In this document: positions 1 through 8,604 of the stretch, piece by piece | Layout of the letters: each line of letters starts with the position of its first letter | Numbering within the stretch: position 1 is the first letter of the stretch | Assembly (NCBI GenBank): GCA_021802685.1 | Contig: JAJZRM010000066.1 | Location: 1-10,685, forward strand | From: Deltaproteobacteria bacterium | GTDB taxonomy: Bacteria > Desulfobacterota > Deferrimicrobia > Deferrimicrobiales > Deferrimicrobiaceae | Length of the DNA stretch: 10,685 nucleotides | Direction of reading: 5' to 3' | Program-made: the position numbers and the translations under genes | The notes under the pieces: model-generated | Told to the model about the DNA's origin: nothing | Database searches by the model: none | The model's input: only the letters and a program-made list of their open reading frames with translations

Positions 1-629
1 ATTATACACCCGATGCAGCGCGCTTTTAATCCGAGGATGACCCGCTGGAGGTCGGCCACGGAAATCGGGTAGATGCCGGCGAACGGCTCGTCGAGGAGGA
101 GGAAATCGGGGGACAGGACCAGCGCCCGGGCGATCTCCACCCGGCGGCGCTCCCCCCCGGAAAGCGCATACCCCATGGTGTCCGCCACGTGGGTTATCCG
201 CATATCCCGCAGGAGGGCGTCGAGCCGCTCCGCCCGCTCCCCCGTCGAAAGGGAGGTCTCCTCCAGGAACACGAGGATGTTGTCCCGCACGGAAAGCTTC
301 CGGAAGACGGACGGCTCCTGCGGCAGGTACCCCAACCCCATCCGCGCGCGCCGGTGCATCGGCAGGTCCGTCACCCGGCGGCCGTGGAGGGTCACCTCCC
401 CCGCGTCGGGGCGGACGAGCCCCACCATCATGTAGAAGATCGTCGTCTTCCCCGCGCCGTTGGGCCCGAGGAGCCCCACCACCTCGCCGGGAGCCGTCTC
501 GAGGGATACCCCCTTCACGACTTCCCTGCGGCGGTACCGCTTGTACAGGTCCGACACTTCGAGGGACTTCCCCTCCCGGTCTTCGAGCCGGCGGTGGAGA
601 CGCCGTCCGGTGCCCGCGCTGTTCGTCAC
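1..629 (-). CDS. lptB: LPS export ABC transporter ATP-binding protein LptB (3' end cut by window edge)
   Basis: LptB is the cytoplasmic ATPase of the LptB2FGC complex that powers extraction of lipopolysaccharide from the inner membrane. 209 complete codons are visible, plus two bases of the next. In order they show the Walker A motif GPNGAGKT (residues 55-62), the Q-loop at Gln104 (YLPQEPSVFRKL, typical of LptB), the signature LSGGE (156-160) and Walker B FLLLDE (176-181). The H-loop and C-terminus lie beyond the window. The start chosen is a GTG that overlaps the lptA stop as GTGA, with GGGAGG about 11 bases upstream. This gives about 23 extra N-terminal residues compared with typical LptB, so a later GTG (at VSDLYKRY) remains possible. 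Two oddities near the edge: the D-loop reads AGIYP where the family has AGVDP or AGIDP (Tyr187, codon 69-71), and Cys205 (codon 15-17) replaces the usual Gly. These may be sequence errors. Confidence 0.93.
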   Translation of the reverse strand, partial: MTNSAGTGRRLHRRLEDREGKSLEVSDLYKRYRRREVVKGVSLETAPGEVVGLLGPNGAGKTTIFYMMVGLVRPDAGEVTLHGRRVTDLPMHRRARMGLGYLPQEPSVFRKLSVRDNILVFLEETSLSTGERAERLDALLRDMRITHVADTMGYALSGGERRRVEIARALVLSPDFLLLDEPFAGIYPISVADLQRVILGLKARCIGCI

Positions 630-1144
630 GGCTTCGGCGCCTCCCGGATCCCCTTGGGATGGATCACCGCCTCCACCCGTCCCCCGCCGTCGGCGCCCGT
701 CACCACGGCCCGGTTTTCCTGGAGGTAAACGGTGATCGCCTCCCCCCGGATGGTGTTCTCCCCCTGCCGCAGCGTCGCCCCCCCGGAGAAAACGACCCGC
801 TGCTCCAGGTTGTAGAATGTCGCCCGCGCGGAAAGGGCCTCGCGCCCCTCCTGGAGGAACCGGACCGCCCCTTCGGCCTCGATCCGCTCGATCGATTTCG
901 TCCGGCGGGAGTACTCCGCGCGCAGCCGGTTCGCGTGCATCGTGACGTCGCCCTGCCGCGCGACCACGTTCCCTTCGAAAGTCAGCGAATCGCTGCCGCT
1001 GTCCGCATTGAGGCGGTCCGCCGTAATCTGGATGGGAAGCGTCCCCGCCTCCCGGGCGGCGGCTCCGGGTTTCTCCTCTCCCCGGGCGCTCAGCGCGGCG
1101 GCGGCAACCAGGAGCAAGCCGAGCGCGAACCGGCCGATCCGCAT
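626..1144 (-). CDS. lptA: LPS transport periplasmic protein LptA
   Basis: LptA is the periplasmic bridge protein that carries LPS from LptC to LptD across the periplasm. The 172-residue product has a signal peptide (basic MRIGR, a hydrophobic stretch at about residues 6-19, likely cleavage after ALSA or ARG). It is followed by an OstA-like beta-jellyroll domain, seen as repeated short motifs such as ITADRLNADSGSDSLTFEGN, NVVARQGDVTMHANRLRAEY and IRGEAITVYLQENRAVVTG. Size and layout match the LptA family (E. coli 185 aa). The ATG at 1142-1144 lies 5 bases after the lptC stop, and an AAAGGGTGAGG stretch upstream serves as ribosome binding site. The stop overlaps the lptB GTG. The assignment rests on the OstA-like repeats, the signal peptide and the position between lptC and lptB. 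Confidence 0.9.
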   Translation of the reverse strand: MRIGRFALGLLLVAAAALSARGEEKPGAAAREAGTLPIQITADRLNADSGSDSLTFEGNVVARQGDVTMHANRLRAEYSRRTKSIERIEAEGAVRFLQEGREALSARATFYNLEQRVVFSGGATLRQGENTIRGEAITVYLQENRAVVTGADGGGRVEAVIHPKGIREAPKP

Positions 1145-1149
1145 CGGCC

Positions 1150-1722
1150 TCACCCTTTCCGCCCCGGAAGCGCGGCCGGCGCCACGCGGGTCACCGGCGA
1201 ATCCAGCGTGATCTTTCCATCGAGCCACCTCCACACGAGGTTCGTCCCGGCGAGGGAGAACCCCGGCCCGGAGAGCGACACGGGTCCCGGGACGCGAAGG
1301 ACCCCGGCGGCCAGGTCGAGGTCGGCGGGGGAGAGCTCCCCCTTCCAACCCCCTTCGCGGTCGGCCTCTCCCCCGTCCGGCAGGGAAACGGTCCGGCCGT
1401 TGAAATCCCAGAACGCCCTGGGCGCCCGGATGACGGACCCCTTGAAATCCTCGCCCGTCCCCAGGAACACGACCACCTCGGAACCCTTCACGGTCTTCCG
1501 GCCATAGCTGTAAACCGCCTCCCGCGCGTCGAGACGGTTCCATGTCCCGTCATCGTGGAACTCCCGCATCGCGACGGGCGCCATCCGGATCTCGGGACCG
1601 TCTCCGTCCGCCTCCGGCAACGCCGCGGTCGCCGGGGCGCCGTTCCCCGGACCGGCCGTCCCGAGGGCCAGGCCGGCGACGATCAGGGCGAAGACCGCCC
1701 ACGGGAGCAGGCGCGCGTTCAT
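1150..1722 (-). CDS. lptC: LPS export system protein LptC
   Basis: LptC is a bitopic inner-membrane protein that receives LPS from LptFG and passes it to LptA. The predicted 190-residue product (E. coli LptC: 191) has one N-terminal membrane anchor (about residues 6-23, LPWAVFALIVAGLALGTA) and then a periplasmic domain. That domain has the LptC/OstA-like pattern, including REFHDDGTWNRLDAREAVYS, in which the product's own sequence is scored as 'more than a substrate-like tail', then repeated beta segments and the terminal WRWLDGKITLDSPV. Primary sequence is poorly conserved in this family, so the call depends partly on position between kdsC and lptA. The ATG overlaps the kdsC stop (ATGA), and GGGGAGGG sits 6 to 13 bases upstream, which suggests translational coupling. 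Confidence 0.82.
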   Translation of the reverse strand: MNARLLPWAVFALIVAGLALGTAGPGNGAPATAALPEADGDGPEIRMAPVAMREFHDDGTWNRLDAREAVYSYGRKTVKGSEVVVFLGTGEDFKGSVIRAPRAFWDFNGRTVSLPDGGEADREGGWKGELSPADLDLAAGVLRVPGPVSLSGPGFSLAGTNLVWRWLDGKITLDSPVTRVAPAALPGRKG

Positions 1723-2276
1723 TCCCCGTCCCTCCCCTCGAAATATTTCGCCGTCACGGTCCCCCACGACCCGTTCGCCTTGAGGACGAAGTCGATGATT
1801 TCGCGCACGGCCCCCATCCCCCCCGGCCGGGAGGAGACGAAATCCACCGCGTCCCGGACATACGGTTCCGCATCGCAGGGAGCCGCGGAGAATCCGACCC
1901 CCCGCAGGATCGGCACGTCCACGATGTCGTCGCCGACGTAGCAGCTCTCCTCCGGGCGGACGCCCCGCTCCGCGAGGATCTCGCGCCACACCGCCACCTT
2001 GTCGAACGCGCCCTGCCGCACGATGCCCACCCCCAGCTCCCGCGCCCGGACCGCCACCACGTCCGACGAGCGGCCGGTGATGATTCCCACCGCCACCCCC
2101 GCGCGCTGGAGCATCTTGATGCCGTGGCCGTCCCGCACGTGGAACCGTTTCGTTTCCATGCCCTTCCCGTCGAGGAGGATCCCCCCGTCCGTCAGCACCC
2201 CGTCCACGTCCGTCAGGAACAGGCGGACCCGCGCCGCCTTCTCCTCCGCTCCCGGGCGCGCCGCCGGTCCGTTCAT
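1719..2276 (-). CDS. kdsC: 3-deoxy-D-manno-octulosonate 8-phosphate phosphatase (KdsC)
   Basis: KdsC is a cytoplasmic HAD-superfamily phosphatase that hydrolyses Kdo-8-phosphate to Kdo, the third step of the CMP-Kdo pathway. The 185-residue product carries the KdsC-type motifs: DVDGVLTDG (nucleophile Asp23, acid/base Asp25), IITGRSS (Thr67), Lys93 in the AFDKVAV segment, and YVGDDIVDVPIL (Asp116, Asp117). The C-terminal family signature RPGGMGAVREI follows. There is no cap domain, as expected for this tetrameric C0 HAD group. The ATG overlaps the kdsD stop as ATGA, and the TGA stop overlaps the lptC start, so the gene is embedded without gaps between kdsD and lptC. Confidence 0.96.
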   Translation of the reverse strand: MNGPAARPGAEEKAARVRLFLTDVDGVLTDGGILLDGKGMETKRFHVRDGHGIKMLQRAGVAVGIITGRSSDVVAVRARELGVGIVRQGAFDKVAVWREILAERGVRPEESCYVGDDIVDVPILRGVGFSAAPCDAEPYVRDAVDFVSSRPGGMGAVREIIDFVLKANGSWGTVTAKYFEGRDGE

Positions 2277-3244
2277 CCCACGCCCGCTTTCAGGAGGTCG
2301 TGGATGTGGACGATCCCGATCGGCTTCATGGGGGAACCGGCGTCGAATACGAAAAGGCTCGTGATGGAGTACTCCTCCATCTTCCGGAGCGCCGCCGCCG
2401 CCAGTTCCGCCGCGCCGATCCGTTTCGGAGAGGCCGACATCACTTCCCGGGCGGTCGTCTTGAAAAGATCGACTCCCGCCGCCGTGGCTCGCCGCACGTC
2501 CCCGTCGGTGATGACGCCGGCGAGATTCCCCTCTCCGTCCACCACGCCGGTCACGCCCAGCCGCTTGGCGCTGATGACGAAGAGCGCGTCCTTCAAGGGG
2601 GTTTCCGAGGCGACCATCGGGATCGCGTCCCCCGTGTGCATGAGGTCCGCCACCGTCTGCAGCCGCCGGCCCAGGGCGCCGCCGGGGTGCAGCCGCGCGA
2701 AATCCTCCTCGGAAAACCCTTTCTCCTCGAAGAGGACCACGGCGAGGGCGTCGCCCATCGCCAGCGCCGCCGTCGTGGAGGCGGTGGGGGCGAGCCCCAT
2801 CGGACACGCTTCCTCGGGAACGCCCACGTCGAGCACCACGTCGGCGTAGCGGCCGAGGGTGGAATCCGGTTTTCCGGTCAACGCGATCACCGGCAGGCCC
2901 ATCCGCTGGAACACCGGCAGCAGGCGGACGATCTCCTCCGTCTCCCCCGAGTTGGAAAGGGCGATGACCACGTCCCCCCGGCGCACCATTCCGAGGTCGC
3001 CGTGGATCCCGTCCGCCGAGTGGAGGAAAAAGGCGGGCGTGCCCGTGGAGGCCATGGTCGAGGCGATCTTTCGGGCGATCAGCCCCGACTTCCCCATCCC
3101 GGTGACGACGATCTTCCCCTGGGCCGCCTTGAGCAGGTCCACCGCCTTCCCGAAGCGCGCGTCGACCTTCCTCCGCAGCCCCTCGATCGCGGACGCCTCC
3201 ACGGCGAGGACCCGCGCCGCGCGGGCGATCCGGTCATTCTCCAC
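2273..3244 (-). CDS. kdsD: D-arabinose 5-phosphate isomerase (KdsD/KpsF family)
   Basis: This enzyme converts ribulose-5-phosphate to arabinose-5-phosphate, the first step toward Kdo. The 323-residue product (E. coli KdsD: 328) has an N-terminal SIS sugar-isomerase domain (about residues 30-170) and two CBS domains (about 200-323: VADLMHTGDAIPMV, GVITDGDVRR, and the closing GIVHIHDLLKAGV). Residues matching the family's catalytic set are present: Lys52 in TGMGKSG, Glu101 in NSGETEE, Glu145 in PEEACPMGLAP and His186 in LHPGGALGR. The start is a GTG giving VENDRIARA, with a strong GGGGAGGAGG about 7 bases upstream; it overlaps the kdsA tail by 11 bases. The symbol kpsF is used for paralogues in capsule loci. 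The Kdo/Lpt context favours kdsD. Confidence 0.95.
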   Translation of the reverse strand: MENDRIARAARVLAVEASAIEGLRRKVDARFGKAVDLLKAAQGKIVVTGMGKSGLIARKIASTMASTGTPAFFLHSADGIHGDLGMVRRGDVVIALSNSGETEEIVRLLPVFQRMGLPVIALTGKPDSTLGRYADVVLDVGVPEEACPMGLAPTASTTAALAMGDALAVVLFEEKGFSEEDFARLHPGGALGRRLQTVADLMHTGDAIPMVASETPLKDALFVISAKRLGVTGVVDGEGNLAGVITDGDVRRATAAGVDLFKTTAREVMSASPKRIGAAELAAAALRKMEEYSITSLFVFDAGSPMKPIGIVHIHDLLKAGVG

Positions 3245-4076
3245 GGCGGGCCTCCTCCCCGGCGGCGGCCCGCAGGGCCAACAGGGACCGAAGGAGCGGC
3301 TCCACCTCCCCAAGCGACAGGCTGTTCGGGCCGTCCGAAAGCGCCCGGCCCGGATCGGGATGGATTTCCAGGAAGACGCCGTCCACCCCCGCCGCCATCG
3401 CCGCCCTGGCCAGCGGTCCGACGTATTTCCGTTCGCCCGAGGAAGCGGTTCCGGCGCCTCCCGGGAGCTGCACGCTGTGGGTGGCGTCGAAGACTACGGG
3501 GCAGATCGATTCCCTGATCAGGGGAAGTCCCCGGTAGTCCACCACAAGATTATTGTACCCGAAGGTGGTCCCCCGCTCCGTCACGAGGACGGAGTCGTTT
3601 CCGGTGGACCGCACCTTCTCCACCGCGTTCCGCATGTCCCAGGGAGCCATGAATTGCCCCTTCTTTATGTTCACCGGCACGCCGGTCCCGCCGGCGGCCA
3701 GCAGCAGGTCGGTCTGGCGGCAGAGAAACGCGGGAACCTGGAGCAGGTCGACCACGCGGGCGACGGCTTCCGCCTGCCCCGGATCGTGGATGTCCGTCGT
3801 GACGGGGAGGCGATGGCGCTCCTTCACCTTCGCGAGGATCCGCAGCCCCTCCGCCTCCCCCGGCCCGCGGTAGGAAGCGGCGGAAGAGCGGTTCGCCTTG
3901 TCGAAGGAACCCTTGAACACCACGTTGATCCGCAAGCGTCCCGCGAGTTCCTCGAGGAACGCCGCGACTTCGATCGCCATCTCCTCGGACTCGAGGACGC
4001 ACGGCCCGGCGATGAAGAAGGGAGGGCAGCCGGGGCCGGCCTCGAACCGCCCGGCGATGGACACTTTCCGGATCAT
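3234..4076 (-). CDS. kdsA: 3-deoxy-8-phosphooctulonate synthase (KdsA), metal-dependent type
   Basis: KdsA condenses phosphoenolpyruvate with arabinose-5-phosphate to give Kdo-8-phosphate. The 280-residue product shows the family motifs FKGSFDKANRSS, YRGPG, LLQVPAFLCRQTDLL, KKGQFMAPWD, TERGTTFGYNNLVVD and DATHSVQLPGG. Residue 26 in IAGPCVLES is Cys, where E. coli KdsA has Asn. With His200, Glu237 and Asp248 it completes the metal-ligand set known from the Aquifex aeolicus enzyme, so this should be a metal-dependent KdsA. The ATG at 4074-4076 has only a weak GGGAACGGG ahead of it. An in-frame GTG at 4089-4091, five codons upstream and behind GGGGAG, is an alternative start. The gene begins 17 bases after pyrG. 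Confidence 0.96.
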   Translation of the reverse strand: MIRKVSIAGRFEAGPGCPPFFIAGPCVLESEEMAIEVAAFLEELAGRLRINVVFKGSFDKANRSSAASYRGPGEAEGLRILAKVKERHRLPVTTDIHDPGQAEAVARVVDLLQVPAFLCRQTDLLLAAGGTGVPVNIKKGQFMAPWDMRNAVEKVRSTGNDSVLVTERGTTFGYNNLVVDYRGLPLIRESICPVVFDATHSVQLPGGAGTASSGERKYVGPLARAAMAAGVDGVFLEIHPDPGRALSDGPNSLSLGEVEPLLRSLLALRAAAGEEARRGE

Positions 4077-4093
4077 TCCCGTTCCCGCCACGG

Positions 4094-5703
<1,610 letters not shown>

Positions 5704-5725
<22 letters not shown>

Positions 5726-6495
5726 ATCCTCTCCTCCACGGCCTTCAGGTCCTCGGGGGTGTCCACACCGACCGAGTCGTGCCCGACGTCCACCACGCGT
5801 ATCCGGTATCCGGCCTGCAGCACGCGCAGCTGCTCGAGCCGCTCCGCCTCCTCGAGGGGGGATGGAGCGAGCGCGGCCACGCGAAAAAGGAAATCGCGGC
5901 GGTAGCCGTAGATCCCCAGGTGCTTGCGGTACCGCCCCGCGCCCGGAAGACCGGGGCCGGCCCCCGGAAGACGGGGGCTTGCGTCCCGGTAGTGCGGGAT
6001 GGGGGCGCGGGAAAAGTACAGCGCGTCCCCGTTCGCATCGACCACCACCTTGACCACGGACGGCCGCGCATACTCCTCCGGGTCGTCCCCCGGCAGCGCC
6101 GCCGTCGACATGAGAACCTCCGGTTCGGCCACCAGCGGGGAGGCCACCGCGTCGACGACCGAGGGGTCCATCAACGGCTCGTCCCCCTGAAGGTTGATGA
6201 AGATCTCCTCGTCCATCCCCCGGGCCGCCTCGGCGACACGGTCGGTGCCGGACGCGCAATCCGGGGAGGTCAGGACCGCCTCGCCGCCGAACCCCCGGAC
6301 CACGGAGGCGATCCGCTCGTCGTCCGTCGCCACGACAACCCGGGACGGGACCTTCGCGCGCCTCGCCTTCTCCCAGACATACCATATCATCGGGCGACCG
6401 TCGATTTCGGCCAGCGGCTTGCCCGGCAGCCGCGTCGCCCCGTAGCGGGCGGGGATCACCACCGCCACGCGGCCGCCGCGTCCCGGCGGGTTCAC
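5704..6495 (-). CDS. kdsB: 3-deoxy-manno-octulosonate cytidylyltransferase (CMP-Kdo synthetase, KdsB)
   Basis: KdsB activates Kdo with CTP to CMP-Kdo, the donor for Kdo transfer to lipid A. The 263-residue product has the nucleotidyltransferase start IPARYGATRLPGKPL (residues 14-28), then VVATDDERI, SGTDRVAEA, INLQGDEPL (100-108), YFSRAPIPHYR, HLGIYGYRRDFL, LEEAERLEQLRVL and the C-terminal GVDTPEDL. The GTG start overlaps the argC stop as GTGA. A second GTG (VAVVIPARYG, residue 10) would give a length closer to E. coli KdsB (248). Between YRDAS and YRKHLG the protein has a Pro/Gly-rich insert with a 7-residue duplication (PRLPGAG then PGLPGAG), encoded by a near-perfect 21-bp tandem repeat. 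Confidence 0.96.
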
Positions 6496-7532
6496 GGGAA
6501 CAGGGGCATCCCCCGGAGCCCCTCCTCCTCGGGGAATCCTTCCATCAGGTTGAAGCATTGGACCGCCGCTCCCGAGGCGCCCTTGACCAGGTTGTCGATG
6601 GCGGAAACGACGATCACCCGGCGCGCCTTCTCGTCGACCCGCCAGGCGATGTCGCAATAGTTGCTCCCCCGCACGTCCTTGGTGGACGGAAGGAGGCCGG
6701 GCGGGAGAAGCCGGATGAAGGGCTCCCCCCCGTACGCCTTTCGGAACGCCGCGTCGACGTCCTTCGCCGACCGCTTCGCGCTCAGCGTGGCGTAGCAGGT
6801 GGCGAGGATTCCGCGGACCATCGGCAGGAGGTGCGGGACGAAGGTGACCGCCACCTTCTTCCCCGCGGCGAGGGTGAGCTCCTGGTCCATTTCCGGGTTG
6901 TGGCGGTGGTTCGGCAGCCCGTACGGCCGGACGCCGCCGTCCACCTCGGGGAAGTGGAACCCCAGCGCCGGGCCCCGCCCGCCCCCCGAAACCCCCGTCT
7001 TGCAATCCGCCACGATCCCCAAGGCGTCGACGAGCCCCCCGGACACCAGGGGATGCAGTCCCAGGATCACCGAAGTGGGAAAGCAGCCGGGGACGGCGGT
7101 CAGGCGGGTCTTGCGGATCTTTTCCCGGTAGATCTCGGGGAGGCCGTAGACCGCCTTCGCGGACAACGCGGGGTTCTTGTGGGCGACGCCGTAGACCGAT
7201 TCGTAGAGCGGAATGCTGCGGAACCGGAAGTCGGCGGACAGGTCGACGACGGGCACCCCCCGGGCGAGCAGCGCGCCGGCGACCGACGAGGATACCGTGT
7301 GCGGAAGGGCGAGGAAGGCGAGATCGAACTCCGCTCCGATGAGCTTCTCCATCTTCCCGAACGCCGCCCCTTCGAGCTGATCCTTGAACGGCGCGAACGC
7401 CTGCGCGAGCGGCTGGTCGGAGTACTGCTCCGAGGTGAGCACGGAGATCTTCACCCCCGGGTGGGACAGGAGCATCCGGATCAGTTCGAAGCCGGTGTAT
7501 CCGGTCGCCCCGAAGATCGCCACGCGCTTCAT
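6492..7532 (-). CDS. argC: N-acetyl-gamma-glutamyl-phosphate reductase (ArgC)
   Basis: ArgC reduces N-acetylglutamyl-5-phosphate to the semialdehyde with NADPH, the third step of arginine synthesis. The 346-residue product fits the family length. It begins with the dinucleotide-binding motif FGATGYTG (7-14), carries the catalytic Cys150 in AVPGCFPTS and His211 in NHRHNPEM, and contains TGVSGGGRGP and FVPHLLPMVRGI. Three in-frame ATGs lie close together (7553, 7544, 7532). The last is chosen because the fold starts at once (MKRVAIFGATG), AAAAGGA precedes it, and the possible -10 box would place the first ATG upstream of the transcript start. It is the first gene of the long operon and overlaps kdsB by 4 bases. 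The rpsI terminator lies just upstream. Confidence 0.96.
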   Translation of the reverse strand: MKRVAIFGATGYTGFELIRMLLSHPGVKISVLTSEQYSDQPLAQAFAPFKDQLEGAAFGKMEKLIGAEFDLAFLALPHTVSSSVAGALLARGVPVVDLSADFRFRSIPLYESVYGVAHKNPALSAKAVYGLPEIYREKIRKTRLTAVPGCFPTSVILGLHPLVSGGLVDALGIVADCKTGVSGGGRGPALGFHFPEVDGGVRPYGLPNHRHNPEMDQELTLAAGKKVAVTFVPHLLPMVRGILATCYATLSAKRSAKDVDAAFRKAYGGEPFIRLLPPGLLPSTKDVRGSNYCDIAWRVDEKARRVIVVSAIDNLVKGASGAAVQCFNLMEGFPEEEGLRGMPLFP

Positions 7533-7553
7533 CCGTCGATCCATCCTTTTCAT

Positions 7554-7559
7554 TGTATA
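7554..7559 (-). promoter_or_regulatory. possible -10 box ahead of argC (weak)
   Basis: On the minus strand TATACA, within TTATACAAT, lies about 22 bases before the chosen argC ATG. It sits between the rpsI terminator and the operon, where a promoter is needed. The hexamer 17 bases upstream (GGGCGT) does not match a -35 box, so the call is weak. If correct, the leader would be only about 14 bases. Transcription by read-through or from an activator-dependent promoter is equally possible. Confidence 0.3.
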
Positions 7560-7600
7560 AGGTTTCCCCCGAGGAGACGCCCGCAGGATTCGTCTCCCGG

Positions 7601-7641
7601 ACAAAAAGGAAGGGGAAGGCGGGTTGCCCGGCCTTCCCCTT
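7601..7641 (-). terminator. Rho-independent terminator after rpsI
   Basis: On the minus strand the arms AAGGGGAAGG plus CGGG (7641-7627) and CCCG plus CCTTCCCCTT (7623-7610) pair almost perfectly. One C is bulged and the loop is CAA. The hairpin is followed by CCTTTTTGT. It lies 44 bases after the rpsI stop and should end the rplM-rpsI transcript, separating it from the argC-lptB operon. Confidence 0.88.
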
Positions 7642-7684
7642 CGGGAGATCGTCCGTTTCGGGGCGTCTTCGCCCCTTCCGCGGC

Positions 7685-8077
7685 TTACCGCTTGGAGAAC
7701 TGGAACCGTTTCCGCGCCCCCGGCTGGCCGTACTTTTTCCGCTCCTTGATCCTCGCATCGCGGGTCAGGAATCCGGCGCGCTTCAGCGCCGTCCGCAGGT
7801 CGGGGTTCTCGATCTGCAGCGCCTTCGCGATGCCGGACTTGACCGACTCGGCCTGGGACATGGGGCCGCCGCCGCCGATGTTCACGTCCACGTCCACGCT
7901 GGTGCGCTTTCCCGTGAGCACGAGCGGCTGGGTCGCGACCGCGCGCAGCGCCAGCACCGGGAAGTACTCCTCGAACTCGCGCCCGTTGATCGTGATGCGG
8001 CCGGTGCCCGACTTGACGTAGACCCGGGCGACCGCGGTTTTCCGTTTCCCCGTAGCGTACACCTTCGCTTGAGCCAT
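7685..8077 (-). CDS. rpsI: 30S ribosomal protein S9
   Basis: S9 is a small-subunit head protein whose C-terminal tail reaches the P-site tRNA. The product is 130 residues, the same length as E. coli S9. It shows the conserved ATGKRKTAVARVYV start, GTGRITINGR, the Gly-rich VNIGGGGPMSQAES, and the basic tail ending RKRFQFSKR. The ATG follows TAGGAGG by 12 bases, and the TAG of that sequence is itself the stop codon of rplM. The two genes are 16 bases apart and form the usual L13-S9 operon. The downstream hairpin terminator closes the unit. Confidence 0.98.
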   Translation of the reverse strand: MAQAKVYATGKRKTAVARVYVKSGTGRITINGREFEEYFPVLALRAVATQPLVLTGKRTSVDVDVNIGGGGPMSQAESVKSGIAKALQIENPDLRTALKRAGFLTRDARIKERKKYGQPGARKRFQFSKR

Positions 8078-8093
8078 GGTACGGTGGTTCCTC

Positions 8094-8534
8094 CTATTCG
8101 TTGACGGCCAGGGCCCGCGGGCACTGCGCCTTGTGCGGGTGCTCCGGGCCTGCGTAGACCTTCAGCTTGGTGAACAGCCGGTCCCCCAGGCGCGTCTTGG
8201 GGAGCATTCCCCGGACCGCCCATTCGACGAGCCGTTCCGGGTGCGTGCCGCCGAGAACTTTTTCCGGGGTGGTGGACTTCAACCCGCCCATGTACCCGCT
8301 GTGGCGGTAGTAGACCTTGTCCGTCAGCTTCTTTCCGGTGAGTTTCACCTTCCCCGCGTTCACCACGATGACGAAATCGCCGATGTCGGCGTTGGGGGTG
8401 AACGTCGGCTTGTGCTTGCCCCGGAGGACGTCGGCGATCTTCGTCGCGATGCGCCCGAGGACCTGCCCCTCGGCGTCCACGACGTACCATTTCTGGTCGG
8501 CCTCTTCCCTGGTCAGCATCTTCGTCGTCTTCAT
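8094..8534 (-). CDS. rplM: 50S ribosomal protein L13
   Basis: L13 is an early-assembling large-subunit protein that binds 23S rRNA. The 146-residue product (E. coli: 142) shows WYVVDAEGQVLGRIATKIAD near the N-terminus, then LRGKHKPTFTPNADIGDFVI, YYRHSGYMGGLK, GMLPKTRLGDRL and VYAGPEHPHKAQ, all typical of L13. The ATG at 8532-8534 is preferred over two in-frame ATGs upstream because GGGGAAGG lies 8 to 9 bases ahead of it and the family starts near here. It is the first gene of the rplM-rpsI operon, with a sigma70-like promoter just upstream. Confidence 0.98.
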   Translation of the reverse strand: MKTTKMLTREEADQKWYVVDAEGQVLGRIATKIADVLRGKHKPTFTPNADIGDFVIVVNAGKVKLTGKKLTDKVYYRHSGYMGGLKSTTPEKVLGGTHPERLVEWAVRGMLPKTRLGDRLFTKLKVYAGPEHPHKAQCPRALAVNE

Positions 8535-8569
8535 GGCGCAAACCTTCCCCATCGAAATCAAAGGAATAC

Positions 8570-8598
8570 ATTTAACAGGAGAACGCCGATTGCGTCAA
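8570..8598 (-). promoter_or_regulatory. sigma70-type promoter of rplM-rpsI
   Basis: On the minus strand TTGACG (8598-8593) and TTAAAT (8575-8570) are separated by exactly 17 bases. Five of six bases match the consensus -35 and four of six the -10. The start of transcription would fall near 8562-8564, giving a leader of about 30 bases before the rplM ATG. The element occupies the short gap after the tag stop codon at 8605. Confidence 0.72.
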
Positions 8599-8604
8599 GC
8601 GAAA

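Noticed and set aside
3245..3313. Upstream ATG extension of kdsD
   Set aside because: The added residues (Pro/Gly/Trp-rich) are unlike the family and overlap conserved kdsA sequence. The GTG at 3244 has a strong ribosome binding site and gives the normal length.
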